Counted from the stretch's first letter, positions 41,578 through 50,064 are shown. The stretch: 64,000 nt of DNA from Sulfurovaceae bacterium (GCA_028714675.1 JAQTLV010000004.1:1-64000), one strand, 5' to 3'. Notes: generated by a model from the letters alone, not told the origin. Numbers and translations: made by a program.

Positions 41578-42438
41578 ATGAGGCTTAAGAGAGTATATGT
41601 AGAACTAACAAATATTTGTGGGCTTAATTGTACATTTTGCCCTGACAAAAATACTCTTCCCAAAATTATCGATTTAGTCTTTTTTGAAAAAATAGTAAAA
41701 CAAGTATCACGATACACAAACGAGATAGTTTGCCATGTCATGGGAGATCCACTCACACTTTCAAATATCCAAGAGTATCTTGAGATTATCAAACATCACG
41801 ATATGAAAGCTATGATAACCACAAGCGGATTTTATATAGACAAGCATAGCTCAAATACACTTTTACACCCAGTAGTTAGGCAACTAAACATCTCACTCAA
41901 CAGCTTCAACAAAAACAACACTAAACTTACTCTTGATGAGTATTTGAAGCCTATATTTGCACTTTGTAAAGAGAAGATAGAACACTATCCAGATATTTTT
42001 ATCAATCTGCGACTTTGGAATATAGACGATGGCAAAAGCGAAGATGAGTTTAATATCCAAGTTTTTGATAAATTATCTGAGTTTTTTGGCGTAAAAGTGG
42101 ATTATACTAGTAATAAAAAAGGGCTTAGACTAGCTTCAAAGGTATTACTTCATTTTGATAATTATTTTGAATGGCCCTCTTTATCCAATCCTACTTACGG
42201 CGATGGATACTGTGGCGGACTTGACTCTCATATCGCCATACTTAGTGATGGCACAGTAGTGCCTTGTTGTTTAGACTATCAAGGCATCATAGAACTTGGA
42301 AACCTACAAAAACAAAGTCTCGATGAGATACTAGGCTCAAGCAGAACTTGTGCTATAAAAGATGGTTTCAAACAAAATATGGCAGTTGAAGAGCTATGCC
42401 AAAGATGTAGCTATAAAAGCAGGTTTGAAGAAGCTTAG
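41578..42438 (+). CDS. Radical SAM protein with SPASM-like C-terminus
   Basis: A 286-aa radical SAM enzyme. CGLNCTFC (about residues 14-21) binds the [4Fe-4S] cluster that cleaves S-adenosylmethionine. A C-terminal cysteine set (CGG, CCLDY, CQRC) resembles a SPASM domain that holds auxiliary clusters. Substrate unknown; SPASM enzymes often modify peptides or proteins, and the small two-repeat protein upstream could be a partner, though no peptide substrate gene is evident. Confidence 0.85.
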   Translation: MRLKRVYVELTNICGLNCTFCPDKNTLPKIIDLVFFEKIVKQVSRYTNEIVCHVMGDPLTLSNIQEYLEIIKHHDMKAMITTSGFYIDKHSSNTLLHPVVRQLNISLNSFNKNNTKLTLDEYLKPIFALCKEKIEHYPDIFINLRLWNIDDGKSEDEFNIQVFDKLSEFFGVKVDYTSNKKGLRLASKVLLHFDNYFEWPSLSNPTYGDGYCGGLDSHIAILSDGTVVPCCLDYQGIIELGNLQKQSLDEILGSSRTCAIKDGFKQNMAVEELCQRCSYKSRFEEA

Positions 42439-42457
42439 TAAAAAATCTATGTAGTTT

Positions 42458-42528
42458 TTAGAGTTTTTACTCTAAAAACTATTGACAATCCTCATAAAAA
42501 TCCGCTATTATTAGAGTAATTACTCTAA
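42458..42528 (+). promoter_or_regulatory. Promoter between two TTAGAGT-N4-ACTCTAA operators
   Basis: Two operator sites share the form TTAGAGT-N4-ACTCTAA: 42458-42475 (N4 = TTTT) and 42511-42528 (N4 = AATT, an 18-base perfect palindrome). Their centres are 53 bases apart. Between them lie TTGACA (42482-42487), an 18-base spacer and TATTAT (42506-42511), so the second operator covers the -10 box. The first site also forms a longer 12-bp hairpin (42453-42480) that may end the radical SAM transcript. The likely binder is the TetR-type protein two genes on (inference). Confidence 0.8.
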
Positions 42529-42542
42529 AAAAGGATAGCATT

Positions 42543-43676
42543 ATGGACACAAGAATATTAATCGTTGGTGGTGGTGTTGCTGGTCTTATGACAAAAAATA
42601 GGTTAGAGGCTTTAGGGTACGCCCCCACACTTGTTGAGAAAGCCGATGCTTTGCGTACAAGCGGAACAGGGATACTCCTTGGGGCAAATGTGTTGCGAAT
42701 ATTTAGAGAGTGTGGGCTTGAAGAGGCACTTTTGGCAAAATCGCAAAAGCTTAGAGAGATACGTTCGCTTGACTATCTTGGAGAGCCAATAGGTGGATTT
42801 GACCTAGCCAAAATAGAGCGAGACACATCATATGCTACTGTTGCAATCCATAGGCACGATCTTCATGAAATCCTCTCAAATTCAGTTGATCAAGATACGA
42901 TAAAGCTTGGGTATCAACTCACTCAAATCAAATATAACGGTACTACATATAGTGTGAGTTTTGAGAATGGTGAAGAGGGAGAGTATGATTATATTATCGG
43001 TGCTGATGGTCTCTATTCACAAGTGCGTGAAGAGTTGTTTGGGCATATTGGGTTGCGTGATTCGCATCAAGGGTGCTGGAGGTTTGTCATAGATATACCA
43101 AAAGATATTGATATCACAAGCTCTTGCGAGATGTGGGGTGACAAAAAAAGAGTAGGAATATTTCCGATTGGACAAGGGAAAGTCTACTGCTTTTTGGTCG
43201 TGACCTGTCATGGAGAAGAGGAGAATATGGACCTTGATATGGTGCTAGATACATTTAAAGGGTTTTGTGGAGATTGGCAAAGTATAGCCCATGATGTTGC
43301 CAGCATAAAACCAGAGCTTATCTATGGAAAGCTCGCTGATCTCGACTCTATAATATTACACAAAGATAGAGCGATACTTATCGGCGATGCTGGTCATGCC
43401 ACCACCCCAAACCTTGGGCAAGGTGCAGCTATGGGAATAGAGGGGGCGTATCTTTTTGGAGAGTTGCTTAAAGAGCATAGTATTGATAAAGCTATGGAGC
43501 TTTATGCTCAAAAACGGTACAATCGTGTCAATAACATTCGTGAACGTTCACGAATGTTGGGTAAAATAGCACATATTAGCAGCCCATTTTTACAAGGAGT
43601 GAGAAACTTTGTGATGAGGATGACCCCATCAAGTATAGGGCAAAAACAGTTTGAGAACACGATTATTGATTGGTAA
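42543..43676 (+). CDS. FAD-dependent monooxygenase
   Basis: A 377-aa class A flavoprotein monooxygenase (UbiH/PHBH fold). GGGVAGL at the N-terminus binds the FAD adenylate, YDYIIGADGLYSQVR is the DG motif, and GDAGHATTPNLGQGAAMGIE is the FAD ribityl motif. Similar enzymes hydroxylate aromatic compounds or inactivate antibiotics (TetX-like). It is followed by a TetR-family gene and preceded by the paired operators, so substrate-induced expression is likely. Base composition is richer in G+C than the flanks, suggesting acquisition. Confidence 0.88.
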   Translation: MDTRILIVGGGVAGLMTKNRLEALGYAPTLVEKADALRTSGTGILLGANVLRIFRECGLEEALLAKSQKLREIRSLDYLGEPIGGFDLAKIERDTSYATVAIHRHDLHEILSNSVDQDTIKLGYQLTQIKYNGTTYSVSFENGEEGEYDYIIGADGLYSQVREELFGHIGLRDSHQGCWRFVIDIPKDIDITSSCEMWGDKKRVGIFPIGQGKVYCFLVVTCHGEEENMDLDMVLDTFKGFCGDWQSIAHDVASIKPELIYGKLADLDSIILHKDRAILIGDAGHATTPNLGQGAAMGIEGAYLFGELLKEHSIDKAMELYAQKRYNRVNNIRERSRMLGKIAHISSPFLQGVRNFVMRMTPSSIGQKQFENTIIDW

Positions 43677-43684
43677 AGGTTTAT

Positions 43685-44260
43685 ATGGCAAACGCAAAAG
43701 AGAAGATTTTAGAGACTGCATTATATCTATTTAACACACAAGGGAGCAGGCTAGCCACCACCAACCATATAGCAAAAGCATGTGGGATAAGCCCTGGCAA
43801 TCTCTACTATCACTATAAGAACAAAGAAGAGATAATACGAGCACTTTTTGTTCAAATGGGGGGCGAATGGGAACTGAAAATTGAAGATGTAACAGAGGTG
43901 AATTTTGCACTCTTTGAGGAGATCAAACAGCTCTCGCATCACTTAACAAAAAAATACCACTTCATCCACGCTGAGCTATACGCTCTTTGTCAAAACGACC
44001 CAGAACTCACACGCCTCAATCAAGAAACGATAACCAAACGAAAAGCCCAAACTAAAGCACTTTTGGAGATGCTGATTCTTCATGAAGACTTGGTACCACT
44101 TGGCACTGAAGAGATGGAGTTTTTGGTCGATTCTATATGGCTCTATGCAATATTTTGGCAACCATATAATGAGCTTGTTAATCCTGAGCGGTTAGAGTCC
44201 GTGAGTATCGCTAGTACGGATATATTGCTTGGAAAATTTTTGGTTAAAAAAGATAAGTAA
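43685..44260 (+). CDS. TetR-family transcriptional regulator
   Basis: A 191-aa repressor. The N-terminal helix-turn-helix (about residues 5-50) is ILETALYLFNTQGSRLATTN, HIAKACGISPGNLYYHYKNK; the rest is a helical ligand-binding and dimer domain. The start is ATG 43685, five bases after AAAGG; a TTG at 43670 overlaps the monooxygenase stop. It probably represses its own operon through the TTAGAGT operators at 42458-42528 and is released by the monooxygenase substrate. Confidence 0.88.
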   Translation: MANAKEKILETALYLFNTQGSRLATTNHIAKACGISPGNLYYHYKNKEEIIRALFVQMGGEWELKIEDVTEVNFALFEEIKQLSHHLTKKYHFIHAELYALCQNDPELTRLNQETITKRKAQTKALLEMLILHEDLVPLGTEEMEFLVDSIWLYAIFWQPYNELVNPERLESVSIASTDILLGKFLVKKDK

Positions 44261-44286
44261 ATTCTTCCCCGGCATCTAGAACAATC

Positions 44287-44312
44287 GTCATTCTCGCGAA
44301 TATAAGAATCCA
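44287..44312 (+). repeat. REP-like palindrome
   Basis: GTCATTCTCGCGAATATAAG followed by AATCCA. ATTCT (44290-44294) and AGAAT (44305-44309) can pair. It looks like a degraded form of the common dispersed palindrome GTCATTCCCGCGAA...GGGAATCCA (from memory). It lies 88 bases before the PemK-type gene. Confidence 0.5.
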
Positions 44313-44399
44313 TAAAAATCGTATCCAAATATGTCATTTTGTCATATTTTAAAACACACTCTATTTTTTGCGTTAAGATTTGATAATCGGAGGCAAAAA

Positions 44400-44843
44400 A
44401 TGGGCAAAAGGTACGATGATTGGAATGAGGTCAAAAAGCATACGGAAAATGCAGAGAACTATTTACAATTTAAATCTCGCGAGATATACAATGCTAAAAT
44501 CGGAGAAAACATAGGTTTTGAACAAAACGGCAAGGGCGATGAGTTTGTTCGCCCTGTGTTAATCTTAAAACGGCTGACAAAAGATATGTTTTTCGGAATA
44601 CCACTTTCCACGATTCATAGAGATGGAAGTTTTTTCTATAATTTTGAATTTATCGAAGGAGTGCAAAGTACGGCCTTATTGGTACAAGCAAGACTTTTTA
44701 GCCCCAAAAGATTGCTTAATAAAATTGGAATGATAAACAAAGAAAATTTTTTAAATTTGCGAAAAAAATTAAATGATTTGATGTTTGATGGAGATTTTAC
44801 CCTGCCAAAAGATATTGACAGGTCGTCCCGAAGGAAATTATAA
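44400..44843 (+). CDS. PemK/MazF-family toxin, no adjacent antitoxin
   Basis: A 147-aa protein of the PemK/MazF fold, whose members are sequence-specific ribonucleases. Recognisable: VRPVLILKRLTKDMFFGIPL (the strand-loop core), TALLVQARLFSPKRLLNKIG and FLNLRKKLNDLM. It carries an N-terminal extension of about 35 residues before the fold. ATG 44400 is six bases after GGAGG. I find no antitoxin frame in the 140 bases upstream or 220 bases downstream, so it is solitary, as some PemK-like proteins are. Palindromic repeats lie on both sides (44287-44312 and 44895-44927). Confidence 0.82.
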   Translation: MGKRYDDWNEVKKHTENAENYLQFKSREIYNAKIGENIGFEQNGKGDEFVRPVLILKRLTKDMFFGIPLSTIHRDGSFFYNFEFIEGVQSTALLVQARLFSPKRLLNKIGMINKENFLNLRKKLNDLMFDGDFTLPKDIDRSSRRKL

Positions 44844-44894
44844 AAGCATTATATCATTATTGGTTGTGATTGTCAAATTTAATTGGCGATGATA

Positions 44895-44927
44895 GGTATG
44901 CATTCCCATCGAGACGATTGGAACGAG
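44895..44927 (+). repeat. Dispersed palindromic repeat, copy 2
   Basis: Second copy of the element at 1525-1557 (26 of 33 identical). ATTCCCATCGAGACGATTGG with GAACGAG at the end; the hairpin is imperfect here. It lies 52 bases after the PemK-type stop. Confidence 0.6.
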
Positions 44928-45066
44928 CAATAACTATGTTGAATATTTGGTCTGGTAATTCCTAATTAAATATTTTTGATATAATCTAATAGACAAAATT
45001 CGTTTCATATTTTAATTACAGATGTTATTGTGAAGTAAGATAAAATAGTGACTATAGGGGAAAGTA

Positions 45067-45831
45067 ATGCCAATAAAATATGATAACAAGATTGTGGTAT
45101 TTGTAGATATTTTGGGGTTTAGAAAAATTATTGATTCAACTGTCAAAGATTGTACAAAATTAGAAGTTTTGAATTCAATTTTTAATGAAATACATGAAAA
45201 TATTAATAGAATTATGGAAGAAAAATCTAATTCTAATTTGCCTATGACAATTACTGAAGATGTTTTAGTAAAACCTGTTTTGCCTCTGTATTTAGGAAAT
45301 TTTGAAATTACAATGGTATCTGATTCTATTTTTATTTCTTGTGGATTAGGTTTTTTAGAAGAGCTGTTGGAACTACTTTATAAATTGCAGTTCAAATTGA
45401 GCGTACAGCAACAATTGCAATGTTTTTTAAGGGGAGGGATAACTTTTGGGAAAGTTATCCATAATGAAAATAAAATTTTTGGTCCAGCCGTAAATGAAGT
45501 TGTTAAATTAGAGCAAAGTCATGCAAATTATCCAAGAATTATCATTGAGCCATCTATGAAGAAGAAAATGTATCTACTAAATAAGATGATAATCAATGGA
45601 TTTAAATTTGATGAAAGTAAGATTGAAAAAACTCTAAAAGAAGATATTGACGGATATTTTTATATCGATTATATAACACCATATATTGAGCACAAAAAAA
45701 TTTTAAAAAATGCAATAGAAATAAATTTAAATGAGACGAAAGACTCAAAAGTGATACGGAAAATGAAATGGATTGAAGAAAAAATAAGCATCATTAGCTA
45801 TCCAAGATGTAAAAACATCGTCAAAAAATAA
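45067..45831 (+). CDS. Nucleotidyl-cyclase-like protein
   Basis: A 254-aa soluble protein with the outline of a class III nucleotidyl cyclase: FVDILGF (metal Asp14), MVSDSIFIS (second Asp86), FLRGGITFGKV (Arg122) and KIFGPAVNEVVKLEQ, then YPRIIIEP. The canonical substrate-specifying Lys/Asp pair is not apparent, and the C-terminal third is unrecognised. Proteins of this outline occur in diverse genomes, often in accessory regions, and I am not aware of a settled function. No effector gene of a cyclic-nucleotide defence system lies beside it. GGGGAAAG lies before the ATG. Confidence 0.65.
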   Translation: MPIKYDNKIVVFVDILGFRKIIDSTVKDCTKLEVLNSIFNEIHENINRIMEEKSNSNLPMTITEDVLVKPVLPLYLGNFEITMVSDSIFISCGLGFLEELLELLYKLQFKLSVQQQLQCFLRGGITFGKVIHNENKIFGPAVNEVVKLEQSHANYPRIIIEPSMKKKMYLLNKMIINGFKFDESKIEKTLKEDIDGYFYIDYITPYIEHKKILKNAIEINLNETKDSKVIRKMKWIEEKISIISYPRCKNIVKK

Positions 45832-45848
45832 TTAATGCAAATTATTTT

Positions 45849-46583
45849 TTATTCTTCAAATGTTTTGTTGTGATCATCCAATATCCACTTAATCTTTTTC
45901 CTAATCGCTTTTGGCAATAAATTCGAGTTTGTATCATACTCGATAGTATACACATCTTCATCATTTCCAGCAGGATATAGCGCAGTTGCTTTGGATTTGA
46001 ACATCGTATCGTGATCATCATAAGTGTATGTGATGACTTTAAATGGTTTAGCATCAAGCCCATCGCTTGCACCAAAATAACTTACATAAAATTCTGGAAT
46101 CCCATTTTTGTCGGCATCATCAACCAAACAATATTTATATTGAAATTCTGGCCAATATACTTCATTGCCAAAATCTTTAAATACTGCCTCTTTATGATAG
46201 CCACCATGATCTTGCAATAGCACATAAGCATGTAAGTTTTTTTGTGTCAAGACATACGGTTCGTTGTATTCTTTTCTTACTACGCCATATTTTCCATCTT
46301 TTTTTATACCATATACATCGCTATAGTTACCACCAAATTTTTCTTCTTTGATTATCTTTTCCGTGAAGATAAAATCATAATACCCCATCTTTGGCGCATA
46401 TACATTTATCACTTTTGTTATATTGCCAGTATCTGGATACAAATCAGCAATTGCCAAAAGTTTGCTTTTGCAATACTCTTTTTCCGTTTTGTTTTTATTG
46501 CATTCATGGTTAGTGATACTTATATCACCAGCACAATAGCCAAATAGAGAAAGTCCAGCAAGTAGTATCGTTATTTTTTTCAA
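45849..46583 (-). CDS. Secreted protein with calcium-loop-like motif
   Basis: A 244-aa protein with an N-terminal signal peptide (about 1-17, LAGLSLFGYCAG). VDDADKNGIPEFYVSYFGAS resembles an FG-GAP/XAC2610-type D-x-D-x-N-G loop. KKDGKYGVV precedes it. Cysteines at the N-terminus (HECNKNKTEKEYC) may form a disulfide. Family membership is tentative. The convergent cyclase-like gene ends 17 bases away. A related but broken protein lies at 63472-64000. Confidence 0.65.
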   Translation of the reverse strand: MKKITILLAGLSLFGYCAGDISITNHECNKNKTEKEYCKSKLLAIADLYPDTGNITKVINVYAPKMGYYDFIFTEKIIKEEKFGGNYSDVYGIKKDGKYGVVRKEYNEPYVLTQKNLHAYVLLQDHGGYHKEAVFKDFGNEVYWPEFQYKYCLVDDADKNGIPEFYVSYFGASDGLDAKPFKVITYTYDDHDTMFKSKATALYPAGNDEDVYTIEYDTNSNLLPKAIRKKIKWILDDHNKTFEE

Positions 46584-46733
46584 AGTATTTCTTTATGTGA
46601 GATATCAAACTCAAATATTGCGTTGAGTATAAAAATTTTAACCACTTTATCTTAAAAACAGAAAATGAAGAAAAGCTAACCATTTTCCTTATTTTTTGAG
46701 TAAAATTATTATAATAAAACCAAAAGGACTCTG

Positions 46734-47393
46734 ATGCCTAAAATACTCCTTGCTTTAATAATTCTCTTAAACATTGCTCTTTATGCGGAGGAAGTGCCAT
46801 ACAAAATCGATATTATTCGTAATGGCAAGGCGCATCATCAAGTAGCCTATAATTTTTGGAGTGGAGAATACCCAAGCCCTGTTATAAATGTCCATGCAGG
46901 AAAAAATGGAAAAACAACCATAGAAGGCTACGTCTCCATGAGAGATAAAAAAGAGCGTAAAATATGTACGATAAAAAATGGACTCTATCATCCATGGTCA
47001 AAAGATAAAAATTCATATATAAATTTTTATACCATCGTTCCAGTCGAGAGTTATGAGGTAATATCAACTCCTGCAAATGATTTAGCAGAAAAGAGCTTGA
47101 AGACAGGAGATAAAATCATAAATATTGTTTATTTGGGGGAGGGAGAATCGCAAGGTATTTTACAATCAAACTCCAATGAAGACACACTCATATATTTTCA
47201 ATCGCAGATATTTGAAAACAATCCAAAAATATTTAAAAGTATAGAAAACATAAGTACTTATAATAATGATGAGCAATGGTTGTATCTAAAGTGTGACGAG
47301 AGATATAATGTATTTGTAGAAGATAAAGACATACTTTCTCAAAAGGGGATAAAAAAGGGGCAGATAACTAGCTATGGTGAAATATCAAAATAG
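46734..47393 (+). CDS. Secreted protein of unknown function, 219 aa
   Basis: Unrecognised. Signal peptide MPKILLALIILLNIALYA (cut before EEV), then a beta-rich periplasmic protein with two cysteines (KICTIKNG and LKCDERY) that could form a disulfide. AAAGGA seven bases before the ATG. It shares a bidirectional terminator with yccF. Confidence 0.65.
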   Translation: MPKILLALIILLNIALYAEEVPYKIDIIRNGKAHHQVAYNFWSGEYPSPVINVHAGKNGKTTIEGYVSMRDKKERKICTIKNGLYHPWSKDKNSYINFYTIVPVESYEVISTPANDLAEKSLKTGDKIINIVYLGEGESQGILQSNSNEDTLIYFQSQIFENNPKIFKSIENISTYNNDEQWLYLKCDERYNVFVEDKDILSQKGIKKGQITSYGEISK

Positions 47394-47408
47394 CCAAAAT
47401 GGCTATTT
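47388..47408. terminator. Bidirectional terminator
   Basis: AAATAGCC (47388-47395) pairs with GGCTATTT (47401-47408) around a 5-base loop, overlapping the stop codons of the two convergent genes at 46734-47393 and 47403-47861. Confidence 0.7.
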
Positions 47409-47861
47409 AGTATATTTGTCTATCTCGTCTTGAGCCTTTTTTCTATCAAGTTCTTCGACTACTATTACAGGAACACACACTTTGCCCACTGGGTTCAGAT
47501 AAGTTCCAAGTGATTTTATGACGACTATCGCCACAGGGATGCCAACTATAGTGCATGCCAAGCTGATAGCTTGAAAAAACCCTACGATAGCCAATATCAG
47601 ACCAATTGGAAGATAAATAATCATAACAAGGATAGAGTAACTCTGCCATAATATATTTTGATCCATATTTAGATCTGATTTACTCACCATAGAGTAGCTA
47701 AATGGAGCAAAGAGAAATTTACCATACTCCATAAGTCCTAGCCCAATAGGTGCGGCTACAACTGTAATTGTCAGCAAAAGACCAAGTAAATAACTCGCAA
47801 TTGCATTCAAAAAGCCTAAAAAGGGAATATGCCAAAGAATATTTCCTAATAATCTCATCAT
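47403..47861 (-). CDS. yccF: YccF-domain inner membrane protein
   Basis: A 152-aa membrane protein with duplicated YccF units: NILWHIPFLGFLNAIASYLL followed by PIGLGLMEYGKFLFAPFSYS in the first, and a second pair of helices (VMIIYLPIGLILAIVGFFQA, IVGIPVAIVVIKSL). Four transmembrane helices. Function unknown. A C-terminal cytoplasmic charged tail (RKKAQDEIDKYTK). Confidence 0.88.
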   Translation of the reverse strand: MMRLLGNILWHIPFLGFLNAIASYLLGLLLTITVVAAPIGLGLMEYGKFLFAPFSYSMVSKSDLNMDQNILWQSYSILVMIIYLPIGLILAIVGFFQAISLACTIVGIPVAIVVIKSLGTYLNPVGKVCVPVIVVEELDRKKAQDEIDKYTK

Positions 47862-47889
47862 AACTCCTTGAGTTTATATGTGGTATATT

Positions 47890-48399
47890 TTAGTTGTTCC
47901 ACATTCTATCATATTGGTGTTTTTTAAATTCTCTTTGTGTTATTACACCATCATGGTTTGTATCAATACTTCTAAATGATGGAGCATTTCCTGCATTTTT
48001 CATCATTCTGCCTTGTTTTGAATTTTTCATCATACGCAAATTACGCGCTTTTGTAAACTCTTTTTTGGTGATATATCCATTGTGATTTAGGTCAAACTCA
48101 CTAAATTTAGGCATATTCATCATACGGTTTTTACCCATTCCGTTTCCAGAATTCATTCCCATGCCATTGCCATTTCCAGAATTCATTCCCATTCCCATAC
48201 CATTACCAGAATTCATATAATTCTGTCTTTGAGCAGGAGTCATACTTTGCATACGTTTTTGCATCTCTTGTTGAAAAGCAGGACGCTCATCCACATTTAC
48301 TTTTCCACGCATATTCATAAGTTCCTCAGTACTCATGTGTGAAAAATTTGTACCCCACGCCATACAAGCCAAAGCTGTAATCATTAATATTTTTTTCAT
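47890..48399 (-). CDS. EF-hand protein with Met/Asn/Gly repeats
   Basis: A 169-aa secreted protein. Signal peptide MKKILMITALACMAWG. A low-complexity stretch (about 64-90) repeats MNSGNGMGM. Two EF-hand loops follow, DLNHNGYITKKE (about 107-118) and DTNHDGVITQRE (about 145-156), each with the acidic ligand pattern for calcium. Homologous small EF-hand proteins occur in Campylobacterota periplasm. The methionine repeats could bind soft metals such as copper (inference). Confidence 0.85.
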   Translation of the reverse strand: MKKILMITALACMAWGTNFSHMSTEELMNMRGKVNVDERPAFQQEMQKRMQSMTPAQRQNYMNSGNGMGMGMNSGNGNGMGMNSGNGMGKNRMMNMPKFSEFDLNHNGYITKKEFTKARNLRMMKNSKQGRMMKNAGNAPSFRSIDTNHDGVITQREFKKHQYDRMWNN

Positions 48400-48565
48400 T
48401 TTCTTTCCTTTGAAAAGTGTTACGTTGTCTTATTAGTGGCAACCGAACCTATTATATCCAATGTTTGTGAACTAGTTGTGTAATTTTTAATTTAGCTTAC
48501 AATAAGGCTTTTTAATACAATTTTTAATACAATAAAACTATATTAATATACACAAAGGGAAAAAT

Positions 48566-49552
48566 TTGAGATTTTTTAGACTGTTTTTAATCATCATTTC
48601 TTTAGGGTGTTTTTTATTTGCGAACGATGATGCACCGCCAGTAGAGTATGATTATCTCTCTAAAAAAGAGGTGCAATATTTTATAGATATGATGGTCAAA
48701 AAACATCATTTTGAGCGGAATTATCTAGAATCTGTTTTGAAAAATGCTAAATTTGATACCGATACACTAAAAAGATATACAGGAAAATATGTAGCAGGTA
48801 GTACAAATGGACCTTGGGAGCGTTACAAAGCTCATGTACTTGATCCCGTCTCTCTTCAAAAAGCAAAAGATTTTAAAAAAAACTACGCTACAACTCTTGA
48901 GCGTGCAAGCAAAGATTATGATGTGCCAGTAGAATATATAGTAGGATTTATCGGTGTTGAGAGTAAGTTTGGAGAATATACAGGGGATTATCGCATCTTA
49001 GACGCACTTGCTACTTTGGCATTTCATCCAAATAGAATGCAGAAATTTTTTAAAAATGAATTTGAGCAACTATTTTTGATGTCAAGAGAGCAGGGGTATG
49101 ATATAACTAAACTACAAGGCTCATTCGCAGGTGCTATGGGATGCGTACAGCAAGTTCCTTCTGTTTATAGAAAGTTTGGTATGGATTATAACAATGATGG
49201 TGTCAAAAATCCATGGGATTTAGAAGACTGTATAGGTATCATTGCTAGATTTATGCACCAAAATGGTTGGCGTAATGGCATGAGTGTAGCAGTTAAGACT
49301 AATTTTGCAGATAATCGATACAGGGGAATCACGCCTACTCATAAAAGTACATATACTATAGAAACATTAAATGCAAACGGCATCTATGCTACCGAAGAGT
49401 TTCAAGAGCCTAGAGCCTATTTGCTCCGCTTGAGGAACGATACACATGATGATCTTTGGCTTGGTGGGAGTAATTTTCGCATACTAACAAGATACAATAA
49501 TGCTACCACTTATGGCATGGCAATTCACCTCATAGCCCAATCAGTAAAGTAG
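48566..49552 (+). CDS. mltB: MltB-family lytic murein transglycosylase
   Basis: Cleaves peptidoglycan glycan strands with formation of 1,6-anhydro ends. Signal peptide 1-19, catalytic Glu in IVGFIGVESKFG (about residue 138), GDYRILDALATLAF, and GCVQQVPSVYRKFG typical of MltB. 328 aa. The start is TTG with AAAGGGA eight bases upstream. No lipobox, so it is periplasmic. Confidence 0.93.
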   Translation: MRFFRLFLIIISLGCFLFANDDAPPVEYDYLSKKEVQYFIDMMVKKHHFERNYLESVLKNAKFDTDTLKRYTGKYVAGSTNGPWERYKAHVLDPVSLQKAKDFKKNYATTLERASKDYDVPVEYIVGFIGVESKFGEYTGDYRILDALATLAFHPNRMQKFFKNEFEQLFLMSREQGYDITKLQGSFAGAMGCVQQVPSVYRKFGMDYNNDGVKNPWDLEDCIGIIARFMHQNGWRNGMSVAVKTNFADNRYRGITPTHKSTYTIETLNANGIYATEEFQEPRAYLLRLRNDTHDDLWLGGSNFRILTRYNNATTYGMAIHLIAQSVK

Positions 49553-49600
49553 TTAAAATTACAAATAAAAATAATACTTGCTATTATAAAGTATTTCAGT

Positions 49601-49606
49601 TATAAT
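49601..49606 (+). promoter_or_regulatory. -10 box of the cold-shock gene
   Basis: TATAAT; a transcript starting about 7 bases downstream would carry a leader of roughly 150 bases before the cold-shock start at 49762, like the long regulatory leaders of cspA mRNAs. Confidence 0.5.
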
Positions 49607-49761
49607 TCTAGTATTGAAAGATGATTTAGAGTTTCATCTTCGGTTTGTTTTTTATTTATAACCTTTCGTTTATGTAGAACTACCTAGCTTGTAAGAATAC
49701 TCTCCAATTTATATTTTCAGTCGCTTCATAGAAGTGTTATCAACAAACAAAAGGAACAACA

Positions 49762-49980
49762 ATGGCAGATCAAATGACAGGAACCGTAAAATGGTTTAAT
49801 AGCGAAAAAGGTTTTGGATTTATCCAACCAGAAGATGGAAGTAAAGATTTATTTGTACATTATCGTCAAGTAAACAGCAATGGTTACGGTCGTGTAGAAT
49901 TGAATGAAAACCAAAGAGTTTCTTTCACAGTTGGACAAGGTCAAAAAGGTCCACAAGCTGAAAACGTTACAATCCTGTAA
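49762..49980 (+). CDS. Cold-shock protein, CspA family
   Basis: A 72-aa single-strand nucleic acid chaperone. [17 protein letters not shown] carries RNP1 (KGFGFI) and DLFVHY carries RNP2. AAAGGA lies nine bases before the ATG. A long leader and a strong downstream hairpin suggest a single-gene transcript. Confidence 0.95.
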   Translation: MADQMTGTVKWFNSEKGFGFIQPEDGSKDLFVHYRQVNSNGYGRVELNENQRVSFTVGQGQKGPQAENVTIL

Positions 49981-49990
49981 CTTTTCTAGT

Positions 49991-50013
49991 TAAGCAGAGA
50001 TATTCTCTGCTTA
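49991..50013 (+). terminator. Terminator of the cold-shock gene
   Basis: TAAGCAGAGA (49991-50000) pairs perfectly with TCTCTGCTTA (50004-50013), loop TAT, 10 bases after the stop. Confidence 0.8.
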
Positions 50014-50064
50014 AAATACTTCTTATAATTTTTCCCCATATTTTTTAACTCAAAATTGATTTTA

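Noticed and set aside
44260-44399. Possible antitoxin gene before the PemK-like toxin
   Set aside because: The only frame here is an in-frame upstream extension of the toxin itself, without a ribosome binding site; no separate small gene.
45842-46075. 77-codon minus-strand frame overlapping the 45849-46583 gene
   Set aside because: Out-of-frame reading of the same secreted-protein gene.
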